Shown: one piece after another, positions 1 through 11,910 of the stretch
Numbering within the stretch: the stretch's first letter is position 1
Layout of the letters: each line of letters starts with the position of its first letter
Origin: Chloranthus sessilifolius
Lineage: Eukaryota > Streptophyta > Magnoliopsida > Chloranthales > Chloranthaceae
NCBI GenBank assembly: GCA_021018995.1
Contig: CM037593.1
Span: forward strand, 34,733,810-34,797,809
Direction: 5' to 3'
Length of the DNA stretch: 64,000 nucleotides
The notes under the pieces: model-generated
What the model saw: only the letters and a program-made list of their open reading frames with translations
Databases searched by the model: none
Told to the model about the DNA's origin: nothing
Translations under genes and position numbers: made by a program

Positions 1-179
1 CATCACCAAGTGGAACTTCTACATAAGAAATCGTCTTAGGGGGAGATTTAAATCAACACCACCTACATTGAGCTTCCAATCGAGTCCATTACAGGCCCTG
101 CATTAGACAAAAAATAGGATAATAAGGAAACATATTCACAAGAAAGCGATAACACTGTCATACCTAGCCAAGCACTTCA

Positions 180-760
180 ATATGAAAGCGATGACGCTTC
201 TTAATCTTTGCGTCGTTGCTTCCTATCACTTCAAATAAGAAGCGTGTGCTTATAATTTATATATTTTTGAATGCTTATAAATTTTTTTATCTCCACCCTG
301 TAAATAAGTGAAGAGATCCATCAACTATGAGCAGATGAGGAAACTGATCCACAAGGAAGCAATGGCGCAGCCATACAAAGCGACGATGCTTCAATATGGA
401 AGTGATGGCGCTTCTAAATTGTTGCCCCGTCACTTATAACTTGTAGCATCGTCGCTTCTCAATCTTTGCATTGTCGCTTCTTATCGCTTCAAATAAGAAG
501 CATGTGCTTATAATTTATATATTTTCGAATGTTTCTCAATCGTTGCGTCGTCGCTTCTAACACGTAGCGCCATCGCTTCTAACTCGTAGCGCTGTCGTTT
601 CTCAATCGTTGCGCTATCGCTTTAAATAAGATGCAGTATCTCCACCTTATAAATAAGTGAAGAGATTCATCAACTACGAGCAGATGAGGAAATCGATTCA
701 CATACGAAGCATCGTCGCGTGGGCGTAGAAGCAACGACGCATCTAATGCCATATATATTT
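180..760. repeat. Diverged duplicated block with AGCGAYGRCGCTT-type motifs
   Basis: Two diverged direct copies are visible, at about 180-365 and 440-710. Both contain a segment reading GTGCTTATAATTTATATAT and a later one reading AAATAAGTGAAGAGAT. Between them lie many short near-palindromes of the form AAGCGAYGACGCTT and TAGCGYCRTCGCTTCT. The second copy is longer because it has extra motif copies. No coding potential is seen. The block looks like the inside of a degenerate LTR or other large element, but no end could be fixed. Confidence 0.6.
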
Positions 761-833
761 GAATGTTCTGTAAGCTGAAAATAATACACAGAAAAAAGAA
801 TTAATACTTAGCTCAAATATCAATCTTCTGGGC

Positions 834-1100
834 ATCTATCAAGTACGTGCTCCAGAAAATAGAGAAAATGCTCTCTTCTGCGCTGTAAGTTATCTCTTCT
901 GTACTTGTATCCAGTACGAGTTTCAGAAAAATAGAGAAACTTGTCTATTCTGTGCTTCTATCTAGTACGTCCCTTCAGAAAAAAGGAGAAAATTGTCTCT
1001 TTACGCTTCTATCCAGTCCGCGCTCCAAAAAAAAGGTGCAAGTTGTCTCTTTGCGCTTCTATCCAATCAGAGCTCCAAGAAAAATGAGAAAGTTGCAAGC
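834..1100. repeat. Minisatellite, about five copies of a 51-53 bp unit
   Basis: Successive units start near 834, 906, 959, 1011 and 1061. Each reads roughly TATCCAGTACGYRCTCCAGAA, then an A/G-rich run, then TTGTCTCTTTGCGCTTC. The first unit is longer (about 72 bp). Copies are imperfect, so the array is not very young. No function is visible. It adjoins the duplicated block to its left and may belong to the same degenerate element. Confidence 0.7.
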
Positions 1101-1928
1101 CAAAGAGAGAAAATAAAAAAATAGAAAGAATGAACCTAAATAAGGAGGGAAAAATAAGGAACTTGTACCAATTTTTGAATTATTTTACTGCCATTACATT
1201 CGACAAGACCTTCCCCTTGGGAACAATGCTTCCTTCCTCCCTCTGTCAAGTATAGTTGGCGCGCAGTATTCCCCTACTGTCTACTTTACCTACCACTAAC
1301 ACTAGAAAACCCCCACTGTGGCTAACCATGGTTTGTGCAAAAGCACTTTCCACGTGTCCGCTCCCCATTGGGGGAGCGTAGAGAAATATCTACCCTTGAG
1401 CACATTTTCCCTTTTCCCATATTTATATATATTGATAAGGTATATTTTTATTTATCAAATGTATCCTTCTTACTAACCTTTATATCATTCTTAATATATA
1501 AATAGAAGGTTAATTTGATAATATTCACAATATAGCATTCCTTTTTTTTCATATTTTATATTATAATTTATATTTAAAATTATCTAATAATCAATATCAT
1601 ATATAATTTTTTTATAGCATAAGAATAAAAAATAAAATAAAATAGTAATGTTTGAAAGCTCAAAGCTCGGCCCCTAACTCGGGCTAGGACCGACCATACT
1701 AAGGCCCGCATAGAGCTAAGGCCAAGGCAATCCAAAAGCCCGGCCCAGCCCATTGGCAACTCTAATATCCTGTAAGTTGGGCATCATACTTACTTTTAAT
1801 GTATTAGTGGGAATCCAACAATTAGATTAAATTTGTTTATAGACAGATAATTTTTTTTTTTTTTAAAAAGGTACAAATACTTGCAGTTACTATTAACTTT
1901 TAGTGCATGTCCCTCCAAAACCAATAAG
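1101..1928. other. No gene seen; AT-rich with a G+C-rich hAT-like end
   Basis: Mostly AT-rich sequence without coding potential. At about 1650-1775 there is a G+C-rich patch ending GGCCCAGCCCATTGGCAAC. It resembles the degenerate GGGCCGGGCC-type hAT-derived repeats also seen near 55.2 and 58.4 kb. No complete element could be delimited. Confidence 0.4.
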
Positions 1929-2357
1929 GCTGGTGTTACTATCACACCACTTTCTTCTGTTACACTTACACACACCTAACTTAAAAGAAAAATTCGTTAT
2001 CTACTTTTAATCAGACGTTGGAGATCATTTTTCGTCTCAATCTTCCACACAATAGATCTTGATATCATGGGGCTACCTCATCTGACATTCTGATGTTGAT
2101 TCCACGTGGCACGCATCTCAAAAAGTGAATGTGAACCACATTTGATGGTATGTTGTGATCACAATCACTTCTTGAGATGTGTGCCATGTGGAATTAACAT
2201 CTAACCGTCTGATGGCAGCCCCATGATCTCAAGATCGATTGTGTGAAAATTTTGGACGGAAAATGGTCCCCATTGTCTGATTCCAAGTAGGCAATAAATT
2301 TTTCCTTTGTTTAAGTAAGGTGGTTGTAACATAAAGTAGTGTGGTAGTAGCACCAGC
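1929..2357. mobile_element. Foldback MITE (family FB), long terminal inverted repeats
   Basis: The left half (1929-2140) and right half (2155-2357) are inverted copies. The left end GCTGGTGTTACTATCACACC matches the complement of the right end GTGTGGTAGTAGCACCAGC, and the inner TAGATCTTGATATCATGGGG matches the complement of CCCCATGATCTCAAGATC. Weaker similarity continues a few tens of bases outward. There is no ORF. Relatives with the same inner core (GATCTTGAGATCATGG, then CGTGGCACACATC) lie near 16.8, 18.6, 18.9, 33.1, 53.3, 58.8 and 60.0 kb. Confidence 0.8.
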
Positions 2358-3861
2358 AAAAAATAATCATCAATTTTTTTGAGACATGTGCCAGTTGGGG
2401 TGTGCCTACCTTTTCATGAGGGGCATATACTGTTTACCCTAATTATTTAAAAATCGGTCCAAACAGGCCAATCCTATCCAATTTGAATGGAACAAGGAGC
2501 TCAGCCAGTTTGGTCTAATAAAAAATGAAAGTTTTTAGCTTGTTTGTTGTAGCATCTTGAAAATTTTGACTTTGAATAGTGTGCCTTGGTGTGCGTGCCT
2601 GACTAGTCACGTGCCTGATTTTGTGAAATTAATTAAGTGAGTTATTTCAGGTTGGGAATTTCCCATTTAGTTTTGGGTGTGTAGGCCCACATTTAATCAA
2701 AGAAAACTATTTTGTTATGAGATAACACCTAAATAGGTATGTTCGTTTCACGCGGAAGCTAGATCCTTAGATGAGAACTAATACGCCCAAAAACAAGTAT
2801 ATGTGTTTTGTATGGGAACCAATCCCATTTAGTTAAAGAAGGCAATTTCTTCTTTTGGAAGCTAGCACCCGGTTTGCACAAGGGATTCTTGAGTTTTGGG
2901 TTTTGAGGAGAGAAGGAAGAGAGAAAGAGGAGGAGATGAAATGAGCATGTTGAATCCATGTGTGCGGAGCCTTAGATTTGTGTGAAAAACATTTGAAGGA
3001 TCGTGTAAGGGGAAGAACGCTGTCGGTTTCGACGTTTGGTTGTGGTTTTATGGGTTTTAGAGCCGTTTGGGGGTTTTGAAACCCTCTTCTTGCGAAGAGA
3101 TCATGGGTTTTGATCCGCAAATCGCGCGTGCGTATTTTGAACCCGAGTTAGACTAACCCCATGTGCGTATTCAGCTCGGCGACTGACATCACCATTTGCT
3201 GTAGATTTTTATCTAGATGTGATTGTGCGGACAGATTTTGATTTAGAGCCCATGTGCGAAAGTCGTGCACCGACCTCGGTGTGGCCGCTCAATACCAGGC
3301 GTGAGTGTTAAAATTTGAAGTGTATAAAACACAAGGGGTGTGTGTGTGCTTAACTTTTTGGGCAATCCTATTATAAGAAGAAATTGCATTCCCGTATTAT
3401 ACTAGGCTTTGTTTAAGAGAAAAAGAGACGTGAGTGCCGTGAAGAACCGCAGTCGTTTGATAGTCGCCCAACCGCGCAAAACTCCATCTTCTCTCTTCTT
3501 CAACCATCGTAGGAGATCGGTTTAGAAAACCTCCTCCTCTAGAACCCTCTTTTGTGGAAACCCTTAAACTTTAGAAAGAATTTGAATCAACCTTGGATTC
3601 GTAGTTGGCTATTGGGAGAGGTTGAGATCATTGGGGACGTGTTGGAGTTGTCTCTGTGAACTCGTGGGATCGATCGCGGCGCGAATCGTCGAGGAAACCC
3701 GCCAGTTTCGTTCCGAAGATCCGTTCGCGTGACTCGTTTCTAATCAAGGAATCCTTAGACTAAAGGTATGTTTTGATTAAATTTATTGATTAAAGTAGTT
3801 GGATTGGCCATGGGTTTTTGTTTTATGGTGTATGGGATTCGATTAGGGGGAAAACGAGCGA

Positions 3862-4620
3862 AATTGCATCGCTGTAGCTCGCTCAAGCGAGCTATTTTAA
3901 TCTCTCAAGCGAGATGGCACCAAAGGTTTGACGTTAGAAGTCATATACTCAAAAAATATTCTCTGTCCTTGCTCGAGCGAGCTTAAATCATCGTTCGAGC
4001 GAGAAATTTCTGAAGGATCTCACTCGAGCGAGCTATTTTAATCGCTCGAGCGAGGTATCATTGAACTCCGATATTGTTTTAGTATTTTAGTCATAACGTT
4101 TTACTCTAAACTCTGATTGAGATGATTCTTTTTGCGTTGGAAAGATAACCAAAAAATCTACAACTGTCATGTTTTGACCAACTCGTGAATCAATCGTCGT
4201 GAGGGTCAAAAAGGTATGAGAAGGTTACATCAAATTCTAGGATTGGCGCAACTTGCCCGTTTCGACTTGTTTTCAAGGAAAAACTTAAATAGGTTTATAT
4301 TATTAGTGATTAGAGTTAACCCTTGATACCTCAATTTATGTGTGAATGTGGGCAAAGGATGGTAGAGAGTTAAGAAGGATCGAGAGAAGAAAAATGGTAG
4401 ATCTGAGACGTTTCTGTTGTCGCTCACGCAACGTTTATAGCTCGCTCGCGCGAGAGATAAATATGGGGACATTTGTTCTTTGCTCGCTCATGCGAGGCCT
4501 TAGGTTAAATAAGGATCGCTCGCGCGAGGGCTCACGTGAGTTTCAGAGGGCTCGATTATAATCGATTGAGCGAGGGTTGTGCTCGCTCGAGTGAGGACAA
4601 AGGCTCGATCGAGCGAGGTA
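3862..4620. repeat. Palindromic GCTCGAGCGAG motif array inside solo LTR
   Basis: At least ten copies or near copies of CTCGCTCGAGCGAG occur, as well as CTCGCTCGCGCGAG and CTCACTCGAGCGAGC. Spacers such as TATTTTAATC separate several of them. The core is a perfect palindrome with variants at its central bases. Only one pair of the same motif survives in each LTR of the complete related gypsy element (near 38890 and 47000), so the array was amplified in this LTR or lost in the other. Confidence 0.8.
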
Positions 4621-5159
4621 CAAAGTATATGTTTTGTTTAGTTTTTTTTGAGCTCCTTAAAGATGTGTTCCTTGGATCCTTTAGAAGATTTCTAAGAAAA
4701 ATTTGGGTATTTTGAATGTAGGAGTAAAGTGTTGAACCATGCGTGGAATGTGGATTGTGTTGAGCGTGCTTTGAGGTAGGGGAACTTCAACACAAACTTG
4801 CATGTTTAACTTTGATTCATAGCTTCTTTGAGGTATTTATATGAAAAAAATGATAAGTTTCCTTGATGTATTTAGATGAAAAATAATAAGTTTTCTTGAT
4901 GTATTTTGATGGAAGTTTGATAAATATTTGAATTATAACTTGAACTCCTTGCAAAATAAAAGTTTGAAATCCTTGAGTCGAAAATGGTGAATTCTGAATT
5001 GTGAACTTAACCTAGAATTTGTACTATGGTATTCGATTTTAAACTTGATTTTTAAATGGTGAGTTTTAAAACCTTTGAACCAAGAATGTGAGCTTTGGAT
5101 TGTGATTTAGAAATATAAACTATAATGTGAAGTCGGAATCCTTGAGTCTTGTAGATTTG

Positions 5160-5765
5160 TGAGAAGGTACACCCCTGGACCGCTGTGGCGGGATTTATGT
5201 ACGCCTTTAGACCATTTTTACATGATTTTATGTACTCATTTAGACACTGTTGTGAGTCATGTACGCCTTTGGACCGCTTTTGCAAGATTTGACATACTCC
5301 TTTGGACACTGTTGTGAGTCATGTACGCCCTTGGACTGCTTTTGCGGGATTTTACGTACTCCTCTGGATAATGTTGGGATTCATGTACGCCTTTGGACCA
5401 TTTTTACGGGATTTACGTACACCCTTGAACTTCGATGTAACCATGTACGCCTTTGGCCCGCTTTTGCAGGATTTTACGTACTCCTTTGAACCTTGTTGTG
5501 ACTCGGTACACTCTTGGACCGCTGTGGCGGGATTCATGTGCGCCTTTGGACCGCTTTTAGGGGATTTTACGTACTCTTCAGATGTTACTTCATAAATCAA
5601 ATGAGAAGTCATGAGATTAAGGTGGACCGCTATGGGCGGATTTATATATGTGGACCGCTATGGGCGGATTTTGTGTATGTGGACCGCTGTGGGCAGATTA
5701 TCCTTGTCGTGGACCGCTATGGGCGGAGTATAAGTACCATGTGGGCCGCTGGGACGGATTTGAAA
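5160..5765. repeat. Tandem array with CCGCT..GCGG hairpin core inside solo LTR
   Basis: The left part repeats a unit of about 35-80 bp containing GGACCGCTTTTGCGGGATTT followed by TACGTACTCC or TACGCC. The right part (from about 5620) switches to a shorter unit, GTGGACCGCTATGGGCGGAT. CCGCT and GCGG are complementary, so each unit can form a small hairpin. Open frames across the array exist only because the unit is repetitive and are not counted as genes. Confidence 0.75.
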
Positions 5766-6631
5766 TCAGTTTTTTTGCGATAAGCAAATGTTTTGAAATT
5801 AGTTTTTTTATGTGAGAAGCAACAGTATTTGAAATCACTTTTGTATGAAAAGGAAATCAGCTTTTAAACCAATTTTGTGTGACAAGGAAATCAGTTTTTG
5901 AAATCAGCTTGGTGCAACAAGAAAAAGGTATTTAAAAATTAGTTTTGTTTGATAAGAAAAGTGCTTTGAAATTAGTTCAGTTTTAGATATGAAAATATTT
6001 GATTTTTACATTGAATCTATGCTTCATTATGATAAGATGTGGATTTGTATTGAGTTTCCTCTACTGAGCTAGGATGTAGCTCACCCCCGACTATACGTCA
6101 CAAGTATAACGCTATTAGGACACCAGACTTGTAGATTGAGGACTTGAGGAGTGCTGAGATTTTCGGGATCGTAGATCGAGTGCCTTGTGGATTTTGGTGA
6201 GTGTGGCTTGGTACAATGTGTTATTATATACTAGTTGTACACCACTGTTTGGTACATCATCGGTGGTCATTGTTAGTTATTGTAATATTAGATATTAGAA
6301 TTGGAGATTTATTTATGCCATATGTATTATCTGCTTTGATTTCTAATGTATGTGGATGTACCAAGCATTCTGTATAGATTGTGATCTACGATCTGGCGGT
6401 CTGGGTTTTCCCATTAATGTTTGAAGAAAAAAAAAATCTCGGAAAATTCAGGTTGGGAAAAATTCGGGCTGTCACATTTGTAGTCCAATCGACGAATAAT
6501 TCAAATTTTTAATGAAGCGTACAAAAGCATGCCTGATTCATATCATTTTATTTTTTTCCTATTTTGAAACTTAAACTTTCTTTTTTCTACTTCTAGAATT
6601 AAAAATAGCAATTACTTAATTAATCTAGAAA

Positions 6632-6742
6632 GGGAAATTTACATTTTTGGCCCTATAGTTTTGTTTATTTGTAAAAATGACCCCTATAATTTCAATCTTT
6701 GCGCAATAGGCCAGCTCGAAGCCAAGCCGTTTCCACGTCATC
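6632..6742 (+). repeat. MULE-1 left TIR
   Basis: About 111 bp, ending near CCGTTTCCACGTCATC. It is the inverted counterpart of 13641-13750. It shares GGGAAATTTA, CCCTATAGTTT and CCAGCTC.AAGCC with the MULE-2 terminus, so the two elements are related subfamilies. Confidence 0.9.
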
Positions 6743-6914
6743 TCCAACCCTTATATATATATATATATATATCAGCATTCTCCTCCATATTTCATTAATT
6801 TCTATAGTCTGTTGTCCCTTGTACCTGTTCAGACCACATTGTATCCCTTTCAATGACAATCGAGCACTGGCAAGATAGCATTTTTCATATTAAATATAAG
6901 AAATTTAAAGATAA

Positions 6915-7125
6915 CGACAAAAAAGAGAGATCCGCTACCTTATGTTAGCCATAAGATAGCAATACGGGTAGCGGTCGCTATCTTAAGATATCGACTGCTG
7001 ACATAAGGTAGTAGATCGCTAACGATAGCAGACGCAATCTTAAGATAGTGATCCGCTACCTTATGTCAACAGTTGTTATCTTAAGCTAGTGACCTGCTAG
7101 CATAAGATAGCGGTCGACTGACTCT
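6915..7125. repeat. MULE-1 palindromic array upstream of the transposase
   Basis: Interspersed copies of GCTATCTTAAGATAGCG-type palindromes and of the half motifs CTACCTTATG and GATCCGCTA. The array sits between the left TIR and the transposase start at 7194. The stretch just before the start, ending ATTTTAG, could be an intron acceptor, so part of the array may lie in a 5' intron or leader. Confidence 0.8.
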
Positions 7126-7193
7126 TAGTGTATATGTTATGTATGATATTTTCTACCTATTAATTTTCATTATTTTTAATATTTTAGGTTGAA

Positions 7194-9900
7194 ATGAATG
7201 TTTCCCTACTTTTTCATTTTAATGGGGTCCGTGTAGGCGATAATACATACAACGGTGGACATCGGAAGATTGTCACTATTACATAAAAGATATCATTTGA
7301 TCAATTTATGCTGAAAATGTATAATGTCAGTAGGATTCGACCGGAAAAACATTCAATTACACTATCGATTTCATTGCGCATAGGAAAAGAGTTAGTGTTT
7401 GTCGAATTGTCAGACTCCGATAATCTTGCAAACTTATTCAGAGCATATTGTATTGGTGATGGTGTGATAAATATTTATATAGAAAAATCATTAGCTACTC
7501 CCGTCACGAATATTTATCAAAGCATTTCAACCATTCCAGGAAACAAACGAAGATCATAAAGAATGTGAGAAAAATGTCAGATTAGGAGATGATGATGGTG
7601 TGGAAGTAGAATATTCGATTGAAAATGAAAGAATACGGTTTTAAGAGGATTACATCGTTGCACCGATGATAGTCGACGATGATAGAGATATAAATATAGG
7701 ATTTCACCCATATCTTAGGCCACTGGAGCAACCTTCTTCCAATATTCCAATGAGAAAAGGTGATGAGGATCAATGATATTGTCCTCAATTGAATCCGATG
7801 AATGATACATGTCAGCTTAACTAACTTTGAATCGATAAATAATACATTCGATTGGAATCAGTGGAAAATATTTTTTGGAGGCTTTAGACCATACCAATGG
7901 CCTTCTGAACCAATAGCTTTGGAGCCAACGGTAATCGATGCCACAACACAAGAGCCTATCGCACCCCAAATATCCCGTCCTCAGCGAACCGCAACCGAAA
8001 TAACTACACCTCAACCAACCGTATCTCGACGAACTCAACCCCAAGCACGTAATAATCATCCAGTCGATGACGGTGATAGTGATCCTGAAAATACTGAAGC
8101 ACCGCTCTCGCCCACTTCGCGCGTTGATACTAATAGGGGAATTGATCAATCTCTAGTGGACGAAGACTATGATCTTAATGACTCAGAGGGCGAGCACATG
8201 GATTTGGATGATGAGGAACTATATGAAGGGGGGTCATTAACTGTTGGTCTGGCATTCAGAAATAAAAAATCTTTTCAAAAAGTCCTTAAAGAGTTCTCCA
8301 TGACAAATAATTTTTAAATTAAACTAATAAAAATCAGTCCTCTTCGAGTTACAGTAAGGTGTGTTGGCAAATACATGTATAAAAATTGGTAGGTATGGAC
8401 ACGTTTGTCATGAAGACTTTTCACCTGAAATATATGTGCGAAATGTAAGCTTTCAAAAGATGATATCGTTAGTGTACGACATCGTGGATAGCATCCTTCG
8501 TGAGGGATAAGTTGTTAAAAGGCTTTGATGAGACTCCTGCTTCAATAATTTTGAATATTGAAAAAAAATACAATGTAACAGTAGGTTACTAGAAAGAATG
8601 GAGAGGAAAAAAATGGTGTTGAATGACATCCGAGGTAGCTGGGAGGAGTAATTTAAGATGTTACCGTCCTATGTCGCCGAATTACAGCGGGTCAATCTAG
8701 ACGTACAGACCGAATTATGTCGCGAGCCTGATAATATCTTTTAGAGGTTCTTCGTGACATTTGGACATTGTATTAGGAGCTTTCATAATACTTTGAGAAG
8801 AATAATTGCTGTAGATGAGACACATTTGTGCGGACGATATAAAGGAATATTGTTAGTAGCTACGGGGATAGACGGGAATAGACATTTATTCCCCATAGCA
8901 TTGGGCATTGTATTCAAACAAAATGAAGATCATTGGACATGATTTCTTGATCTATTAGGGAGTCGCATAATCAGAGACTTTGAAGAGTAGTTTGTATTGA
9001 TATCAGACCGGCAGAAGGGGTTGATGGAAGTTGTGCATAATATTTTTCCTAACGCCTTTCACAACTACTATATGCGACACCTACCTTTAAATCTTTTTAA
9101 TACATACAAGGATACAATCTCCCGATCGTTGTTCTGGGTTGCTGCCCATATATTCTCAGAGGTAAAATTTAAAAGAATTTTATGAAAAATAGAAGATGAG
9201 CCCCCCCCCCCCCCGAAATGTACAACATGGATTAAAAAAGTCGGTGACCATTTCTGGGCATGCGTATATTTTCTAGAGAAGCATTATGATATGTTAATAA
9301 TAAATATAGCTGAAAGCATTAACAGTGTATTGAAGATAGCCAGGGAGGAGTCGATCGTGGCAATGCTAGAAACTATTCGCAAGAAGGTAGCTAAATTCTA
9401 CCTTCGGTGTCAGGAGAAAGGAAATAAAATGACACACGTGTTGACACCGATAGCGGAAGAGCACATAACCCGAAATTTATGGTGGGCCCGTCGAAAGAAC
9501 GGTGTTTCCTATGGGCGCAATACATTTCAAGTTAAACGGGGTCAATACACTCACAGTGTCGATTTAGAGAAACAAACGTACACATACAGAATTTGGGCTA
9601 TCCTTAGATTACCATGTTCGCATGTGATCGCTGCATTATCGTGCAGGAATAGAGAAAAAGAGATTCCTCAGTTTTGTGAGACTTGGTTTCTCAGTGCCTT
9701 ATTTGGGAAAACTTATAAAGAACACTTTGTTCTGATCGTTGATAAGCACCAATGGACCGTTCTAAGGGAAGACATCGAGGTTTTGCTTCTGTACAAAATA
9801 CGTTAAGCCGGTCGCTTGAAAAAAAGGAGGATAAGATCTAATGGCAAAGTTCGACCACTATGGTGTAAAAATTATAACGAATACAGACATAATCGCTGAT
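7194..9900 (+). pseudogene. MULE-1 transposase, MuDR/mudrA type, decayed
   Basis: This would be the element's DDE transposase. The start ATG at 7194 opens MNVSLLFHFNGVRVGDN, matching the start of the MULE-2 copy. The N-terminal part runs to about 7559 with one nonsense codon. An acidic, Pro/Thr-rich middle (7802-8317, other frame) ends FRNKKSFQKVLKEF, the typical lead into the MuDR zinc-finger region, which is heavily decayed (8318-8750). The catalytic half (8754-9900) is in a single frame. D1 lies in AVDETHL (8814-8816), D2 in LISDRQKGL (9006-9008) and E in NIAESINS (9312-9314), so the DDE triad survives. The C-terminal SWIM finger keeps LPCSHV but has lost its first cysteine pair, and the zinc knuckle is also broken. 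Nonsense codons, including a likely Trp to TGA at about 8940, interrupt it. A 14-C run lies at 9201-9214. Confidence 0.85.
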
Positions 9901-10136
9901 CATATAAATTTGTTAAAAAATGAAACCTATTTCTTAGTTTGTGACTTGTAAAAATGAGATTGTTATATTATAGCGGTCCAGTAAGGTATCTTCCAACAAT
10001 AGCAAAAAAATAAAAAAAAATTCACACAAGAAAAAATTTAATTATATGATTTACAAAATATACATATATGCATTCATTCATTATCTCAAACTTGTTACAA
10101 AATATTCAACCATATAGAAGTGAAAGAAAAAATAAA

Positions 10137-11874
10137 CTAAGTAGTTATAGCTTTAAACGTGGATAATGAATGTTCGATTTTAGCTTGAAATTACGACATG
10201 TTTTTCTCTTCGAAATCTAGCTTTCGCCGTTCAGAGAAGTATTAAACATACTTTAGTACAAAAACATTGCAGTCCCAACCGTTGTGTTGGCATGGAAGAT
10301 CGACACTGTCCATCACCGCTACCTTCCACGATTGATCGAGACCAGAACTCAATCTGACAGTGTGAAGAAGTCGCGGTAGATGATTGAACTGACTTTCTTT
10401 GTGCGCTTCGAACTTCCTTGAACACTCTTTGTCGGCCGGGTTTATCAGCTTCACAATGCGGTCCGCTACGAACACAATAGCTACTGCCCAATGGTGATAT
10501 TTCTGGCTATACATTGGAAAATAAATCTGTGTGCAACCAGAGATCTAATTAGTATTGTGTTAATTAAGAAACATGAGAAGCGTTAATATAATTTTTAAAA
10601 AAACTTACCATCTCACAATCGACAACATCAATACCGCGTGTCGCACTCCAAGGCTGGGCTGCAAGCGGCTTGCAATGGTGACGAACCTACCACCTGTCAC
10701 AGTACGCCTCCCATCTATCTAAGTCGCTAAGTGATCCGCTATAATCAAGGTCTGAAATTTGAAAGGTGTGAATGACGTAAATAAATAAAGGCAGATAGAT
10801 AAATAAAATAATAAAGAATATAAACGATACCAGGGCCACGACCGATCGAACCAGCTCTTGTCCGTATTTTTTGTAAATATATAGTCGTTCTTACTCTCTA
10901 GGACCTTGATGTACGCATCCATCACTTCATTGTCAAGCCACATACTTCCCTTGAGGACCCTTAAATACTCTACGGTGACGTCAATACCCATGATAGTATT
11001 CACGATTGCATAATCCTCCTCCGTAGGCCGGTTCCACATACTAACCATGAATTTATGATCCATAAACTATGGTTCAACCTCTTCTTTTTCCACGACTACT
11101 CTTTGTCGTTTTATAGAGACTTTCTGGATTGGCATCTTTTTCTTCTTTCGTGCACACAACTCATATCTTGTGCCCTTCCCTTGTCCGATGATCTTACTCT
11201 TTGATGTAGAAAGCTTCACTAGTAAAGATTTAAGTGATGCCGGCTGTGACTCGTGAGTAGGTTGGGTTAGTAGAGCATCAACCACTAGGTCGAAGCCCTC
11301 GATCGATGGTTGGGGGGCAAGGGGTTGAGAGGAAGAAGGGTGGGGTGCAGAGGGTTGACGGGAGAAGGCTTAGGGACAGGGGGTTGGTGTGCAGAGGGTT
11401 GAGGGGCAGGAGGTTGAGGGGCAGGGGGTTGAGAGGCGGATGGTTCGAGTACAGAGGACTCAGGGGCAGGGTGATGAGAGGCAGGAGAATTGGGGGTAAC
11501 AAAAACATCAAAGAGCACCGACGAAAGAATATCATCCTATATCATTATAAAACATGAAATTAACCTAAGTAAATTCAATACATACTATAAGATAGTGACC
11601 CGCTATCTTAAGATAGCGATCCGCTAAGGTAAGATAGCGACCCGCTAACTTAAGATAGCGGTTCGCTATCTTAAGTTAGCGGGTCGCAATCAATCTTAAG
11701 ATAGCGGGTCTCTATCTTACCTTAGCGGGTCGCTATCTTAAGATAGCGAAATGCTATCTTACCTTAGCGGATCGCTATCTTAATATAGCGGGTCACTATC
11801 TTATTGGTATCTTAAGATAACAATACGCTAAGGTAAGATAGCGGATCCCTATTTTAAGCTAGCAATCCGTTGTC

Positions 11875-11910
<36 letters not shown>

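Larger units (their letters stand above)
2548..6477 (+). mobile_element. Solo LTR, Ty3/gypsy type, 3.9 kb, TSD TTTGT
   Basis: The sequence begins TGTAGCATCTTGAAAATTTT and ends GGGCTGTCACA. It is flanked by the identical 5-bp target duplication TTTGT at 2543-2547 and 6478-6482. No internal region or second LTR is present, so this is a solo LTR left by recombination between two LTRs. Its length is exceptional. A block at about 3134-4320 is clearly homologous to the LTRs of the complete gypsy element at 38127-48448, but the ends differ. Inside lie a palindromic motif array (3862-4620) and a second tandem array (5160-5765). Confidence 0.88.

Noticed and set aside
5259-5783. Several overlapping open frames of 75-97 codons on both strands
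   Set aside because: They are by-products of the tandem array in the solo LTR; the repeat unit lacks stops in several frames, and the peptides are repetitive without any known domain.
11278-11557. Open frames on both strands over the proline/arginine-rich stretch
   Set aside because: Only the minus frame continues into the ULP gene (Pro-rich linker). The plus frame and the second minus frame are shadows of the same low-complexity DNA.
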